From Collybiopsis luxurians FD-317 M1 (lineage: Eukaryota; Basidiomycota; Agaricomycetes; Agaricales; Omphalotaceae): a stretch of 46,070 nt of DNA. The translations under genes were made by a program, and so were the position numbers. The notes under the pieces are model-generated. The model did no database searches, was not told the DNA's origin, and worked only from the letters and a program-made list of their open reading frames with translations. The stretch lies in the NCBI GenBank assembly GCA_000827265.1, contig KN834807.1, forward strand, positions 80,554-126,623. The letters run 5' to 3'. Shown here piece by piece: positions 25,665 through 35,896 of this stretch; positions within the stretch are counted from its first letter, which is position 1; each line of letters begins with the position of its first letter.

Positions 25665-26612
25665 GACGGGGGAGGGAAGGAAAATGTCTGCTTGAATGCT
25701 TTGCATTTAAATAAAGGTAGATCGACAATTCGGCGATCTGTATTCCATCGTCTGAATACTGTGGGCACGCGCCAGCATTGAATAGTACGGATCTGGTACA
25801 TAGAAGGAACATTTGAAACTCATGAACCGTCAAAAATCGCCTTGCCGAGAGCGAACTATATGATCATCGCTAAATGCGGAGGAATCTCACTCGGGGAGTG
25901 GGAGGAGATGGCCAAAAGGACTCGGATTTGTTATCACTGTTGTAATTTATGCTTTGCACCGAAGATAAAAGAACATTTATGATCGTACAGAGTGCATGAA
26001 CCACAGTGAAATCAAACTTCACTCCGCTTGAGAAATGTTTACTTATTCGTAAGGATAGGATAGGATAATAAATTATACTGGGGAGGTCCAATTCCCGTTA
26101 AGTAGCACAGTTTTCCTTAGTGATTGTATTTTCCAAGTATCTACCTACAAACAAATTGCTGATTCGTTGCTCCACGAGAGTACCGCCAGATGTACAGCTG
26201 TCCGGCATCGGAGGAGAAAGTATATTTGTTTGGCAGTGAACACCATCATTAAACAGCATTTTTGAAAACTAAGTACAAGATGTTACTGTAAATAGATACG
26301 AAACGAACAGGTGACACAATGCACATCTCAGAGTTGCCAGAGTGCAATGATGGAGACAGTGAGATCAAAGCCTGGAGCAGTGTCAAGTGCAACTGATATG
26401 CGGTTACCGGTCAATGGTCGAGGCCTGAGGCCCTGAAGGTTATCAGATAGGCTTATAACATGGGTGCTGGAGTTTTTGTTCTCTGAGTACTAGGTTCCTG
26501 ATAAAGCTTGGATTCGACTTGTGATAAATTTGGGTCGTCCTCGCCCCCGTCCACTCATAGGTTTGGAAATACGGATATACTAGCTTACAGACTATATTCC
26601 GCAATATTTTGC
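25665..26612. other. 5' flank of F-box copy 1
   Basis: Non-coding spacer, almost the same as 28,726-29,607. Minus-strand TTTAAATGC at 25,704-25,712, about 40 bp upstream of the start codon, is a TATA-like box shared by several array members. I find no gene here. Confidence 0.6.
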
Positions 26613-26998
26613 AGCGAGGAAGTTCAAAATAGATGCAGACAGGTATTGTAAGTGAAGAGATAAATGAACAAGTGAGACGGGGGAGGTCACGGTTGTGGAA
26701 CGACAAGCAGACGCGGGAACTAGAGCATTCACAACCCTTCTTACTTCTGGTGTCAAAGACTCATCCGTGAGTGCCAGAGACTCGGGTTGACGAGTGACCG
26801 CCAAGATGAACGCGAGAGAAGGCCTTGACTCGTCGCCAAGCAGAGGTCGAATGGTAAGCTCGAATGAGATAAGTGTGGTGAGAGCGTTGGCGAGTTCCGG
26901 GGAGTCAAGTGCACGCTGAATCCAGTATTTTCCATGGGATCCGTTAGGGCGGGGAGAGATGAGTGATGAACGGAGGTAGGGAGTACGAGGGCATGTGT
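26613..26998 (-). pseudogene. Inserted fragment of an F-box array gene (central exon)
   Basis: This piece of about 386 bp matches the central exon of array copy 5 (34,561-34,945) at more than 90 percent by eye. It reads RTPYLRSS, GKYWIQRAL, SPELANALT, LELTIRPLLGDESRPSLAFI and LVHLSLHLQYLSASILNFLA on the minus strand. It has no F-box exon, no splice context and no last exon. A 3-bp deletion (cttacttctgg versus cttacttcttctgg) and substitutions separate it from copy 5. It lies exactly between the two duplicated units, so it is probably the scar of an unequal exchange or repair event, not a gene. Confidence 0.9.
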
Positions 26999-29607
26999 AC
27001 AAATAAGAGCGGAAATTGAATTTGCCTTTGAAAACTACGAATCACGAATAAGTAGCGAAATCAAAATCAATCGAGACCGAGTTCAAAGCAAAAATCCACG
27101 ACTGAGGGAAAACACTTCGTAATAATCTTTCCCAATCCACCGAGACCCAAATCGAGTTCATAAGGCGCATACAATGTCAGTGACGAGAGGTTCCACTGTG
27201 GGTATGTCCGGGAGGATAATTCATTACGGAACATCATCTATAGGTGAGGAAGTAATAAGAATAACCAGATGGAAACCTTTTGAAGACAACTTACCGAGTC
27301 GTACATAAGATTCTCAAGGGAGAACCGCCTCCCGTCCTCTTCCGGATGGGGTGACGACTTGATATCGTAGAACGTTATCGCCAACGACTTGAGGGAGGCA
27401 AGCCGGGAAGAGAGGAGGTCGAAGGTGGATGGAGAGAGGCATAGTAATCCGACATTAAGATGGAGGAGGGAGGAGGTGGAGGCTGCAGAGGGAGAAGCAG
27501 GTGCAGGAGCTAGAATGTCCACAACCATCCCAAGGTCTTCCGGCGTTAAAGAGCCAGGTATGAGAGAGAGCGATTCAAGTTGATGAGCAACGGAAGAGAT
27601 AAACTTGAGTAAAGGCCCCACGTTGCTCTCCATACATCGAAAGGAAAGCTCAAGTGACTTGAGTGAATTGAACGCGTGGGCGAGATGTGGACTAGTCAGA
27701 GTGCGTTGGATCCAGAGAAGGTTGTAGGAGCGGGATTGGATAAAAATGGAGCGGATGGACGTGGAAAGTTTGAGGTGATGGAGGTTCTGGCTGTGTTTGA
27801 GGATGAATGACTGGAGTTTTTTAGCGCCTTTTGTTGCGTTTGGAAGGTGAGAGCCGTCGTAAGGGATGTTAAGGGCAAAGGAGCGAAGACGGGGAAAGTA
27901 TGCCACGGACAGAAGATGGAAAAATTTGGAGAGGTTGAGATTGCAAGACAGGTCGCTGGATGAGATGGAGAGGGAACAGAGGGTTTGCAGGTGCTTGTTA
28001 AGAAATCCAATTACGTGCTCGAGGCAACCGTCGATGTATTTTTCTGACAGTGTGCTAGTGACAAGGTAGATGTCGAGCTTTTCGAGAGCTGGTAGGTGAG
28101 CTGGACTCAGACAAATGAGTTGGTCAGTCGGAACCTTTAGCGTGAGTATGGTGATAGTTTGACTGAAGGGAGAGATGCTCAGCAGGTTTAGGAATGCAGT
28201 GAACAGCTGAGCATCATGAGGTTTCTCTATGTCCCAGTCTATGGTACATTCTCGGACGAACTCGAGTTTAGTGACAGTATCTGTAACCAGTTGTATTTGT
28301 TTGTGCATTCGTTTCTCGACAAGGGCTTGGACTCTGCGCACTGCGTAGTGCGAGTCGAAAAACGAATAGACATTATCAAACGCTGACAGAACTCGTCTGA
28401 CAAGTCGGCGACGGTGAGATGTAGATGCAACAGTCCACGGCTGAAGATGTAGGGAATGGACATGATGACCTAGGGATAACGAACTGCGCGGGTAAATTCA
28501 GAATGAATGGTAAACATAGCAATATTGCTGGACTCACTTAATGCCTTGTAGTAAATGTTTAGTCCGATTCCCTTCATACTTGTTTATAGATAGTTTTCGG
28601 TACAGTAATATACGTGCGATTTCCAGGAAAACACGGTTAACAGTGCGCAGTCGTATTACGCACGCGTCCGAGGGAAGATACTCGAGTATCTTCCACCAGA
28701 TTTCGAAGGGTAGACAGACAGTCATGACGAGCCCGGGGGAGGGAAGGAAAATGTCAGCTTGAATGCTTTGCATTTAAATCTGTCCTCCATCGTCTGAATA
28801 CTGTGGGCACGCGCTAGCATTGAATGGTACGGATCTGAAGCAACATTTGAAGCATGAAACGTCAAAAATCGCTTTGCCGAGAGCGAACGATATGATCATC
28901 GCTAAATGCGGAGGGATCTCACTTGGGGAGTGGGAGGAATCAGGAGATGGCCAAAGGGACTCGGATTTGTCATCACTGTTGTAATCTATGCTTTGCACCG
29001 AAGATAAAAGAATACCTATGATCGTACAGAGTGCATGAATCACAGTGAAATCAAACTTCACTCCACTTGAGAAATGCTTACTTATTCGTAAGTAGCATAG
29101 TTTTCCTTAGTGATTGTATTTTCCAAGTATCTACCTACAAACAAATTGCTGATTCGTTGCTCCACGGGAGTACCGCCAGAGCTGTCCGGCATCGGAGGAG
29201 ATAGTATATTTGTTTGGCAGTGAACACCGTCATTAAACAGCATTTTTGAAAACCAAGTACAGTATGTTACTGTAAATAAATACGAAACGAACAGGTGATG
29301 CAATGCACATCTCAGAGTCGCCAGAGAAATGATGGAGACAGTGGGATCAAAGCCTGGAGCAGTGTCAAGTGCAACTGATATGCAGTTACCGGTCAATGGT
29401 TGAGGCCTGAGGCCTTGAAGGTTATCGGATAGACTTAAAATATAGGTATATTCTCCGACATGCCCGAGTTTTTGTTCTCTGAGTACTAGGTTCCTGATAA
29501 AGCTTGGGTCGACTTGTGATACAATTGGGTCGTCCTCGCCCCCATCCACTCGTAGGTCTTGAACTACGGATATACCAGTTTACAGACTATATTCCGCAAT
29601 ATTTTGC
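26999..29607. repeat. Segmental duplication, copy 2
   Basis: Second copy of the block at 23,946-26,612, holding the second F-box gene and its 5' spacer. By eye the central exons differ at only a few percent of positions, so this is the youngest duplication in the array. The spacer shows small deletions relative to copy 1, for example around 28,775-28,860 and 29,085-29,100. Confidence 0.93.
27067..28725 (-). CDS. F-box protein, array copy 2
   Basis: Recent duplicate of copy 1. Exons 28725-28538, 28483-27295 and 27237-27067 give 1,548 nt, 515 aa. F-box at residues 1-45 (MTVCLPFEIWWKILEYLPSD, IRLRTVNRVFLEIAR). The central exon keeps VPTDQLICLSPAHLPALEKL, IPYDGSHLPNATKGA, AHQLESLSLIPG and DLLSSRLASLKSLAI. 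The last exon reads MMFRNELSSRTYPQWNLSSL and stops about ten codons before copy 1 because the 3' end has diverged (ending FELGLD). The reading frame is intact over both junctions, so it is probably functional. The ATG at 28,725 is preferred over 28,773 for the same reason as in copy 1. Confidence 0.87.
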
Positions 29608-29695
29608 TGGCAAGCATGAAAAAGCACTGGGTGCATACACTCTACAAAAATAAGAATTTGGGATTACAGGAAAAGTCGACTTAGAGGGCATTGTC
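28726..29695. other. 5' flank of F-box copy 2 and 3' flank of copy 3
   Basis: 28,726-29,607 repeats the spacer of copy 1. A TTTAAATGC box on the minus strand lies at 28,771-28,779. A 155-codon minus-strand frame at 29,082-29,549 is disrupted in the sister copy at 26,100-26,590 and shows no motif, so I do not call it. 29,608-29,695 is 3' flank of copy 3. Confidence 0.5.
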
Positions 29696-31379
29696 CTAAT
29701 CTAACAGGTAGAAATTAACAAGCGACGGAATGCACCTCCTGAAAACCTCTTCCACATCGATACTATATTCCATTCCATGGGGATAGTAATGTTCCAGATC
29801 AGCAGATAGTGCCAATGAGGAGAGGTTCCACTGGTCGTATGTCCCTTGGAGGCAACGAGACGATAATTCGTCCCAGAACAAAACCTGTAAATACAAATAA
29901 GATTGAAGAGCATAGGAGAGAAGATAAAAAGACGATTACCGGTATAAATGCAGCTGAGAAGTCATGCTCTGGAGTTGAAAACCAAAAGTGGCGCCTGTGT
30001 TCAGCGGAGTGCGACAATTGGATTTCTTCAAATGTCAACTCTAACGACCGAAGGGAGGCGAATTTGGAAGCGAGCAGATCGAAAGTGGACGGTGAGAGGT
30101 ATTGTAAGTGGAGAGATAAATGTCGCAGAGGTGAGGTCGAAGATGAATGGGGGGAGGATGGACAAGTGTGAGTTAGAGCATCCACGACTTCTTTCAGCGG
30201 CAAGGGGTAATCGGTAAGGACAAGAGACTCAAGCTGATGAGCGACGGAAGAAATGAGCACGAAAAATGGCGTCAAGTCCCCGCGCAAGGGTCGAATAGCG
30301 AGCTTGAGTGAGACGAGTGAGACGAGAGTCTTCGTGAGGTCTGGGGACAGGAATGAACGCTGGATCCAATACTTGGCGAGGGGGTCACCGGGAGAGGTGC
30401 TGATGGATGAGGAGTGGGGGTACGACTCGGAGGAGAGTTTAAGATGATGCAGATTTCGACTGTGCCTGGAAATGAAGAAGCGAAGGTTTTCGGGGCCGTT
30501 TGTTTCGTTTGGAAGATGCATGCCGTCGTAGGGGATACTGAGGGAGAAGGATTGAAGACGGGGAAAGTAGGTCATGGAAAGGAGGTGAAAGAATTTGGAG
30601 AGATTGAGGTAGAGAGAAAGGTCGGTGGATGAGAGGGAGAGGGAACGGAGAATTTGGAGATGGTTGTTTGCGAATACGATCAAGTGTTCGAGGCAGTTAT
30701 TGATGTACAGTTCTGGAAGCAACTGGGTAACAAGATGAACGTCTAACTCTTCCAGGACTGGAAGATGAATTAGAGCCAGACAAACGAGTCGGTCAGTCGG
30801 AACTCTAAGCGTGAGTAAGGTAAGAGTTCGACTGAAGGGAGACACGTTAAGCAGAGTTAGAAAGGCGGTGAAAAGTTCGGCGTGATAGGTCTTATCCACG
30901 TCCCAGTCCACAGAGTATTCTCGGACATGCTCGAGCTTGTTGGCAGTGTCGGTGACAAGTTGGATCTGTTTTTGCTTTTGTTTTTCAAGAAGAGCCTGGG
31001 CTTTGCGTATGTCGTAATCCGAGTCGAAAATCGAATGGACGTGATCCAACGCTGAGGAAACCTGTCCGACAGGTCCCTGAGATGGAGTTGAGGTGACGAC
31101 CCACGGCTGAATATGTAGCGACTGGACATAGTGTCCTAGGCATAATGAGCTGCACGGGTAAGCGCAAAGTCAAATGGACTTTACTGGTACTAACCTGATG
31201 CCTTTTAATAAACGTTTAGTCTTCTCGTTATAGTTGTTTATCGACAGTTTCCGGTACAGCAATTTACGTGCGAATTCCAAGAAAAAACGGTTAACAGCGC
31301 GCAGTCGTATTATGCACGTGTCAGAAGGAAGACATTCGAGTATCTTCCCCCATATTTCACAGGGCAAAGAAATAGTCAT
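29696..31379 (-). CDS. F-box protein, array copy 3
   Basis: Exons 31379-31195, 31149-29940 and 29884-29696 give 1,584 nt, 527 aa. The F-box is MTISLPCEIWGKILECLPSD then IRLRAVNRFFLEFARKLL, with Cys in place of the usual Phe and Gly in place of Trp. The central exon keeps LGHYVQSLHIQPW, VPTDRLVCLALIHLPVLEEL, IPYDGMHLPNETNG, AHQLESLVLTD and LQYLSPSTFDLLASKFASL. The last exon has WDELSSRCLQGTYDQWNLSS and FRRCIPSLVNFYLLD. The 3' end of exon 2 differs from the relatives (EHDFSAAFIP where others have a CESV-like end), but the frame continues cleanly. Substrate unknown; the function call rests on the F-box and the family. Confidence 0.86.
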
Positions 31380-31810
31380 GATGGAGGGAATGGGAGGACA
31401 TTGACAATGTTTTCGCTCCTGGAATTTACATAAGGTCAACGATCCACTGGTAATACGTAAGTAAGGTATCTCAAGGGGCCGCTCGGGCTCAATAACCCTG
31501 GAAGGAGTTCAATTCCTGTCAAAGAATAGTAGGCACGCGCCTCCACGCGCTAACATCCGGTGCACGAATGGTAGCATTCAAAGTGAGACACAAAGCGTCT
31601 GATTTCTGAAAGCGATGGAAGGATATGACTATATGGGATAGGAACACCGAGGAACGTGAAGGATGTGGAGGAGATGAGCGTTAAACTTTATGCTTTGTCA
31701 TCGACCTCTTCTGCCATACCTGGTAATACCTAGAGTCATCTCAGGGTATCACGGTTTAACCGAAGATAGATTAAAGATTAAGATATGCATATGAAAGTAC
31801 TGCAATTCAA
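31380..31810. other. Spacer between F-box copies 3 and 4
   Basis: 431 bp holding the promoter of copy 3 and the 3' flank of copy 4. There is no clean TTTAAATGC box; the nearest equivalent is atttacataagg at 31,424-31,435. Nothing else is recognised. Confidence 0.5.
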
Positions 31811-33488
31811 CTAAGGCTGACTTAAGAGAACATCCCACTCAAGAAATCGAAAATCAACAAGTGACGGAAGGCACTTCCTGAAAACTTCTTCCAATTCATC
31901 GGTACGCCAATGTAGTCCATAAGGGTGACGGCTGTCCGGATAAACAAAGAGCTCCAATAAGGAGAGGTTCCACTGTGCGTATCTCCCCTGAGAAGAATCG
32001 TACAATAACTGGGTACGGAACATTGCCTGTAAGTAGACAGTGTCAAATGTATAAGAAAAAACAGCGATGAAGAGCAGGAACGAATGAACTCACTGTGTGA
32101 TCTCTGGAGCGTCTATCCTGGCTGCTGTTCTCGTTGGGATGAGATGAAGATCTCAGATGATTGAAAGTCAGCTTCAGTGACTTGAGGAATGGAAGTCGGG
32201 AAGCAAGGAGATTCAGCATGGTTGGCGAAAGGTATTCCAAACAAATTGATAGATGACGGAGGGAGGTGGAAGGACGGGTCGGTGCAGGAGCCACAGCGCT
32301 CAAAACCCTTTCTATCTCTGTTGGCGGAGAAAGCTCTCCCGTGAGCGTCAAAGATTTGAGCCGACGGGCGACAGAGGAGATGAACGCGAGAAGGGGTTTC
32401 AAGTCACCGAGCACAAGTTGAACGGAAAGCTCGAGTGTGTTAAGTGACACGAGAGCATTGACAAGCTCTTGGGTGGTTAGGACGCGCTGGATCTGATATT
32501 CGCTGAGGATGTCACTGGGACGGGATGAGGAGCAGGGATATACAGAAAACTTGAGTTGGTGGACGGTTTCACTATTTCTGAGGAAATCCGTGAGACTGCT
32601 CGTTTCATCTGGCAGATGGGAACTGTCGTAAGGGAGGCTGAGGGCAAAAGAATGGAGATGGAGAAAGTGCAACGTGGAAAGGCTGCGGAAGAATTTAGAG
32701 AGGTTGAGGTTACGAGAAAGATCGGTGGAAAAAAAGGAGAGGGTTTCGAGTGTTTCGAGATGGTTATTGATAAATACAATTACTTTTTCGAGGCAGTCGT
32801 TGATGAATGTTTCCGAGAGCGATTCGGTCACAAGATGGATATTTAGCTCTTCCAGGGCTGGAAGGCGAACTGGAACGAGACAAACGAGTCGGTCAGTCGG
32901 AACCCTTAACGTGAGTATCTTAAGGGTTCGACTAAAGGAAGAGATGTTGAGTAAGGCAAGAAAAACGGTGAATAGCTCCGCGGGAGCCTGTGAAGACTTC
33001 TTCGTCTCCCAGGCCACGGTATATTCTTGGACATGCTCAAGCTTCCTGACTGTCCTTGCAACAAGCCGAGTCTGTTTGTGAATCCGTTTTTTGAAGAGGT
33101 TTTTTGCTTTTCGTTCGGGATAATCAGAATCCACAAACGACCGAACCCGGTCAGAGGTGGATAAAAATCGTCCGACGGGTCCACGATGATGAGATGCAGA
33201 TGAGACAGCCCATGGCTGAATGCACAAGGAGCGGATATGATGGCCTAGGGATAATGAACTGCACAGATGAGCACACAATCGCAAAGACGGGGCTGGCGCT
33301 AACCTAATGCCTTTGAGTAAATTTTTGGTCCGCTTTTCATACTTGTTTATGGACAGTTTCCGGTATAACAATATACGTGCGATCTCCAGGAAAAGACGAT
33401 TGACGGTGCGAAGTCGTATTACGCACTCATCTGAAGGCAGGTATTGGAATATCTTCCACCAAATTTCGAATGGTAGCTCAACAGCCAT
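31811..33488 (-). CDS. F-box protein, array copy 4
   Basis: Exons 33488-33304, 33258-32094 and 32026-31811 give 1,566 nt, 521 aa. F-box MAVELPFEIWWKIFQYLPSD, then IRLRTVNRLFLEIARILL. The central exon keeps LGHHIRSLCIQPWAV, VPTDRLVCLVPVRLPALEEL, LPYDSSHLPDETS, LKSLTLTGELSPP and LEYLSPTMLNLLASRLPFL. The last exon has GRYAQWNLSLLELFVYP and FRKCLPSLVDFRFLE. The first intron is 45 nt, a multiple of three and free of stops (reading LAPAPSLRLCAHLC), so an unspliced message would still be translatable with 15 extra residues after the F-box. It is more diverged from copies 1-2 than those are from each other. Confidence 0.86.
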
Positions 33489-34153
33489 GGGGAAGGTGAA
33501 GTTGGATTTCCTTTAAATATTCTGTCAACCATTCCTCCAGTCAACTTGTGACACGTAAACAAGACGAGGATATGAATATTTGCTCACAAATAGCTATTCA
33601 ACCCTTGACAATTCCCAGTGCGCGGGGTCGAATTCCCGATAGATCTACCAGATATTCTTGCTCGAGGCGGTAGAGTCTTTGAGTCTCCGAAAAACACCCA
33701 AGTAGCGCATGGGTACCGGTGTTGGAATATCTAAGAGCGCCGGGGAGATAAGATGTGTTGAAGATTGTCAAGCTTAAAGAGCGGGAACAAACAGATAGGC
33801 GCTCTTAGCGCTCAAATGATTGGCCGATTTCAAAGTTTCTACCCCAGCAGGGTCACAGCTGGGTCATCGTTCACACACAACCTAGTCGGTGTAATTATCA
33901 TTCTGGCCAAGTTGAGCATAGGAGTAGGTTCAGAAAGCTAATTGAAAATAAAGATCCATTCTGCTCGAAAATTTTTGGTCCAAAAATTAAAATTATGCAG
34001 GGCTGTCTTTATGTTTAATGAACTATTGCGCTAGTAGGCTACAGCTGTAGGTTAAAAACTAATAGGTATATTCCTAAGCATAGTATTATGCAATCAAAAG
34101 TGAACAAGTAGACACGCTATGAATAATTATGCGCATATATCCATAAAATATCA
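33489..34153. other. Spacer between F-box copies 4 and 5
   Basis: No gene. A TTTAAA word at 33,511-33,516 (minus strand, about 25 bp upstream of the copy-4 ATG) may serve as core promoter. A perfect 11-bp inverted repeat, ctaagagcgcc at 33,731-33,741 and its complement at 33,798-33,808, brackets a 56-bp loop. The rest is AT-rich and unremarkable. Confidence 0.5.
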
Positions 34154-35896
34154 TCAGGACAAATCAGTAGTAAAACGGGCAGTATTCATTTCGCAAAAAG
34201 AATAAGTCTCAAGAGAAGGAATGCACTTCCTAAAAGCCTGTTCCAAAAGACTGATACTCCAATCCGATCCGCAGGGGCAATACGATAAATGGCCAAACAG
34301 TGTTAACGAGGAGAGGTTCCACTTCTCATATGTTCCTCGGGAGGCACAGGAGGATAACTCTTCCCGTAAAGATACCTGCAAAACGCACAGGTAATAAGCA
34401 TTTGAAGGGTGGAAAGGAAAGGCGTATGGGAAGCCTAAGAAGTGAACAAACTTACCGACTCGCATTTGACTGAAATCTCCGTCCTGTTCTCGTCGGAATA
34501 AGATGATGGTTTAATGTCGTTAAATGTTAACTTCAATGACTCCAGGCGGTCAACTCGTGCAGCGAGGAGGTTCAAAATAGATGCAGACAGGTATTGTAAG
34601 TGAAGAGATAAATGAACAAGTGAGACGGGGGAGGTCACGGTTGTGGAACGACAAGCAGACGCGGGAACTAGAGCATTCACAACCCTTCTTACTTCTTCTG
34701 GTGTCAAAGACTCATCCGTGAGTACCAGAGACTCGAGCTGATGAGCGACCGCCGAGATGAACGCGAGAGAAGGCCCTGACTGGTCGCCAAGTAGAGGTCG
34801 AATGGTAAGCTCGAGTGAGGTAAGTGAAGTGAGAGCGTTGGCGAGTTCCGGGGATTCAAGTGCACGCTGAATCCAGTATTTTCCATGGGATCCATTAGGG
34901 CGGGAAGCGATGGATGATGAACGGAGGTGGGGAGTACGAGAGCATGAGGAGAGTTTTAGATGTCGAATATTTCGGCTTTGTTGAAGGAAAGCACGAAGGA
35001 CGTCCGGACCATTTGTCTCGTTTGGCAGGTGGTATCCATCGTAGGGAACACTGAGAGTGAAGGAATGGAGATGAAGAAACGGCAACATGCAGAGGTTACG
35101 GAAGAATGTGGAGAGATTGAGGTTGTGAGAAAGGTGCGTGGATGAGATTGAGAGGGAGCGAAGGGTTTGGGCAACTTTATTTATGAATACGACTACGTGC
35201 TCAAGGCAGCCATCGATGTACTTCTCTGATAACAATAAGGTGATAAGGTGAATGTCGAGCTCTTCCAAAGCTGGAAGGGAAAGTCTAGCTAGACGAACGA
35301 GTCGGTCGGTCGGAACTCTTACAGTAAGTTTGGTCAGGGTTCGACCGAAAGGAGATATCCTGGGCAAAGCCAGAGCGGCAGTGAATAGATGAACGCGGTA
35401 GGGCTTTTCTACATCCCAATCCACAATGTATTCTCGGACGTCCTCAAGCTTTTTCACTGTTTGGGCAAGGAGCTGAATCTGTTCGTGCATTCGGTGCTGA
35501 ACCAGTGTTTTGGCTTTGCGTTTGGGATAACCGGAGTCAAAAAGCGATTGGACAAAGTCAAAGCTGGACAGAACACGTTCAACGGGTCCGTTGAATTGAG
35601 ACGTAGATGATATGTCCCATGGCTGAATGCACAAGGAGTGAACATGGTGTCCCAGGGATAACGAGCTGCTACAAATAAGCACAGAGTTGTAGGGGATTCG
35701 CTAGGACTAACCTAATTCCTTTCAGTAAATGTTCAGTCTGCTCCTCGTACTGGTTTATAGTCAGTTTCCCGTACAGCAATTTACGCGCAATTTGCAGGAA
35801 AAGACGGTTGACGGTGCGCAATCGTATGGCACACGCGTCCGAAGGGAGATATTCCAGTATCTTCCACCAAATTTCAAAGGGGAGCTCGGGAGGCAT
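34154..35896 (-). CDS. F-box protein, array copy 5
   Basis: Exons 35896-35712, 35665-34456 and 34375-34154 give 1,617 nt, 538 aa. F-box MPPELPFEIWWKILEYLPSD, IRLRTVNRLFLQIARKLL. The central exon keeps LGHHVHSLCIQPWDI, VPTDRLVRLARLSLPALEEL, VPYDGYHLPNETNG, AHQLESLVLTDESLTPEEVR and LQYLSASILNLLAARVDRL. The last exon has GTYEKWNLSSLTLFGHLSY and FRKCIPSLETYSF. The acceptor of intron 1 is a tandem gtagcag, allowing one extra Ser. I chose the distal AG, which matches the other copies. The ATG at 35,896 is preferred over 35,941 because the latter overlaps the conserved TTTAAATGC-like box. Part of exon 2 is copied at 26,613-26,998. Confidence 0.87.

Larger units (their letters stand above)
23946..26612. 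repeat. Segmental duplication, copy 1
   Basis: This 2,667-bp block, containing the first F-box gene and its 5' spacer, is nearly identical to 26,999-29,607. The left edge is acaaataagagcggaaattg, shared by both copies (23,946 and 26,999). The right edge is gcaatattttgc, after which this copy enters a gene fragment (26,613) and the other continues with unrelated sequence (29,608). The copies differ by scattered substitutions and a few small indels, for example in the spacer at 25,706-25,740 and 26,190-26,200. Confidence 0.93.

Noticed and set aside
25665..25706. Upstream ATG (MQSIQADIF) as start of F-box copies 1 and 2
   Set aside because: It overlaps the conserved TTTAAATGC box, and copies 3, 4, 6 and 7 begin at the downstream methionine.
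24340..34961. Plus-strand open frames rich in E, R, G and V inside the F-box genes
   Set aside because: They are antisense shadows of leucine/serine-rich coding sequence and recur at equivalent positions in each paralogue.
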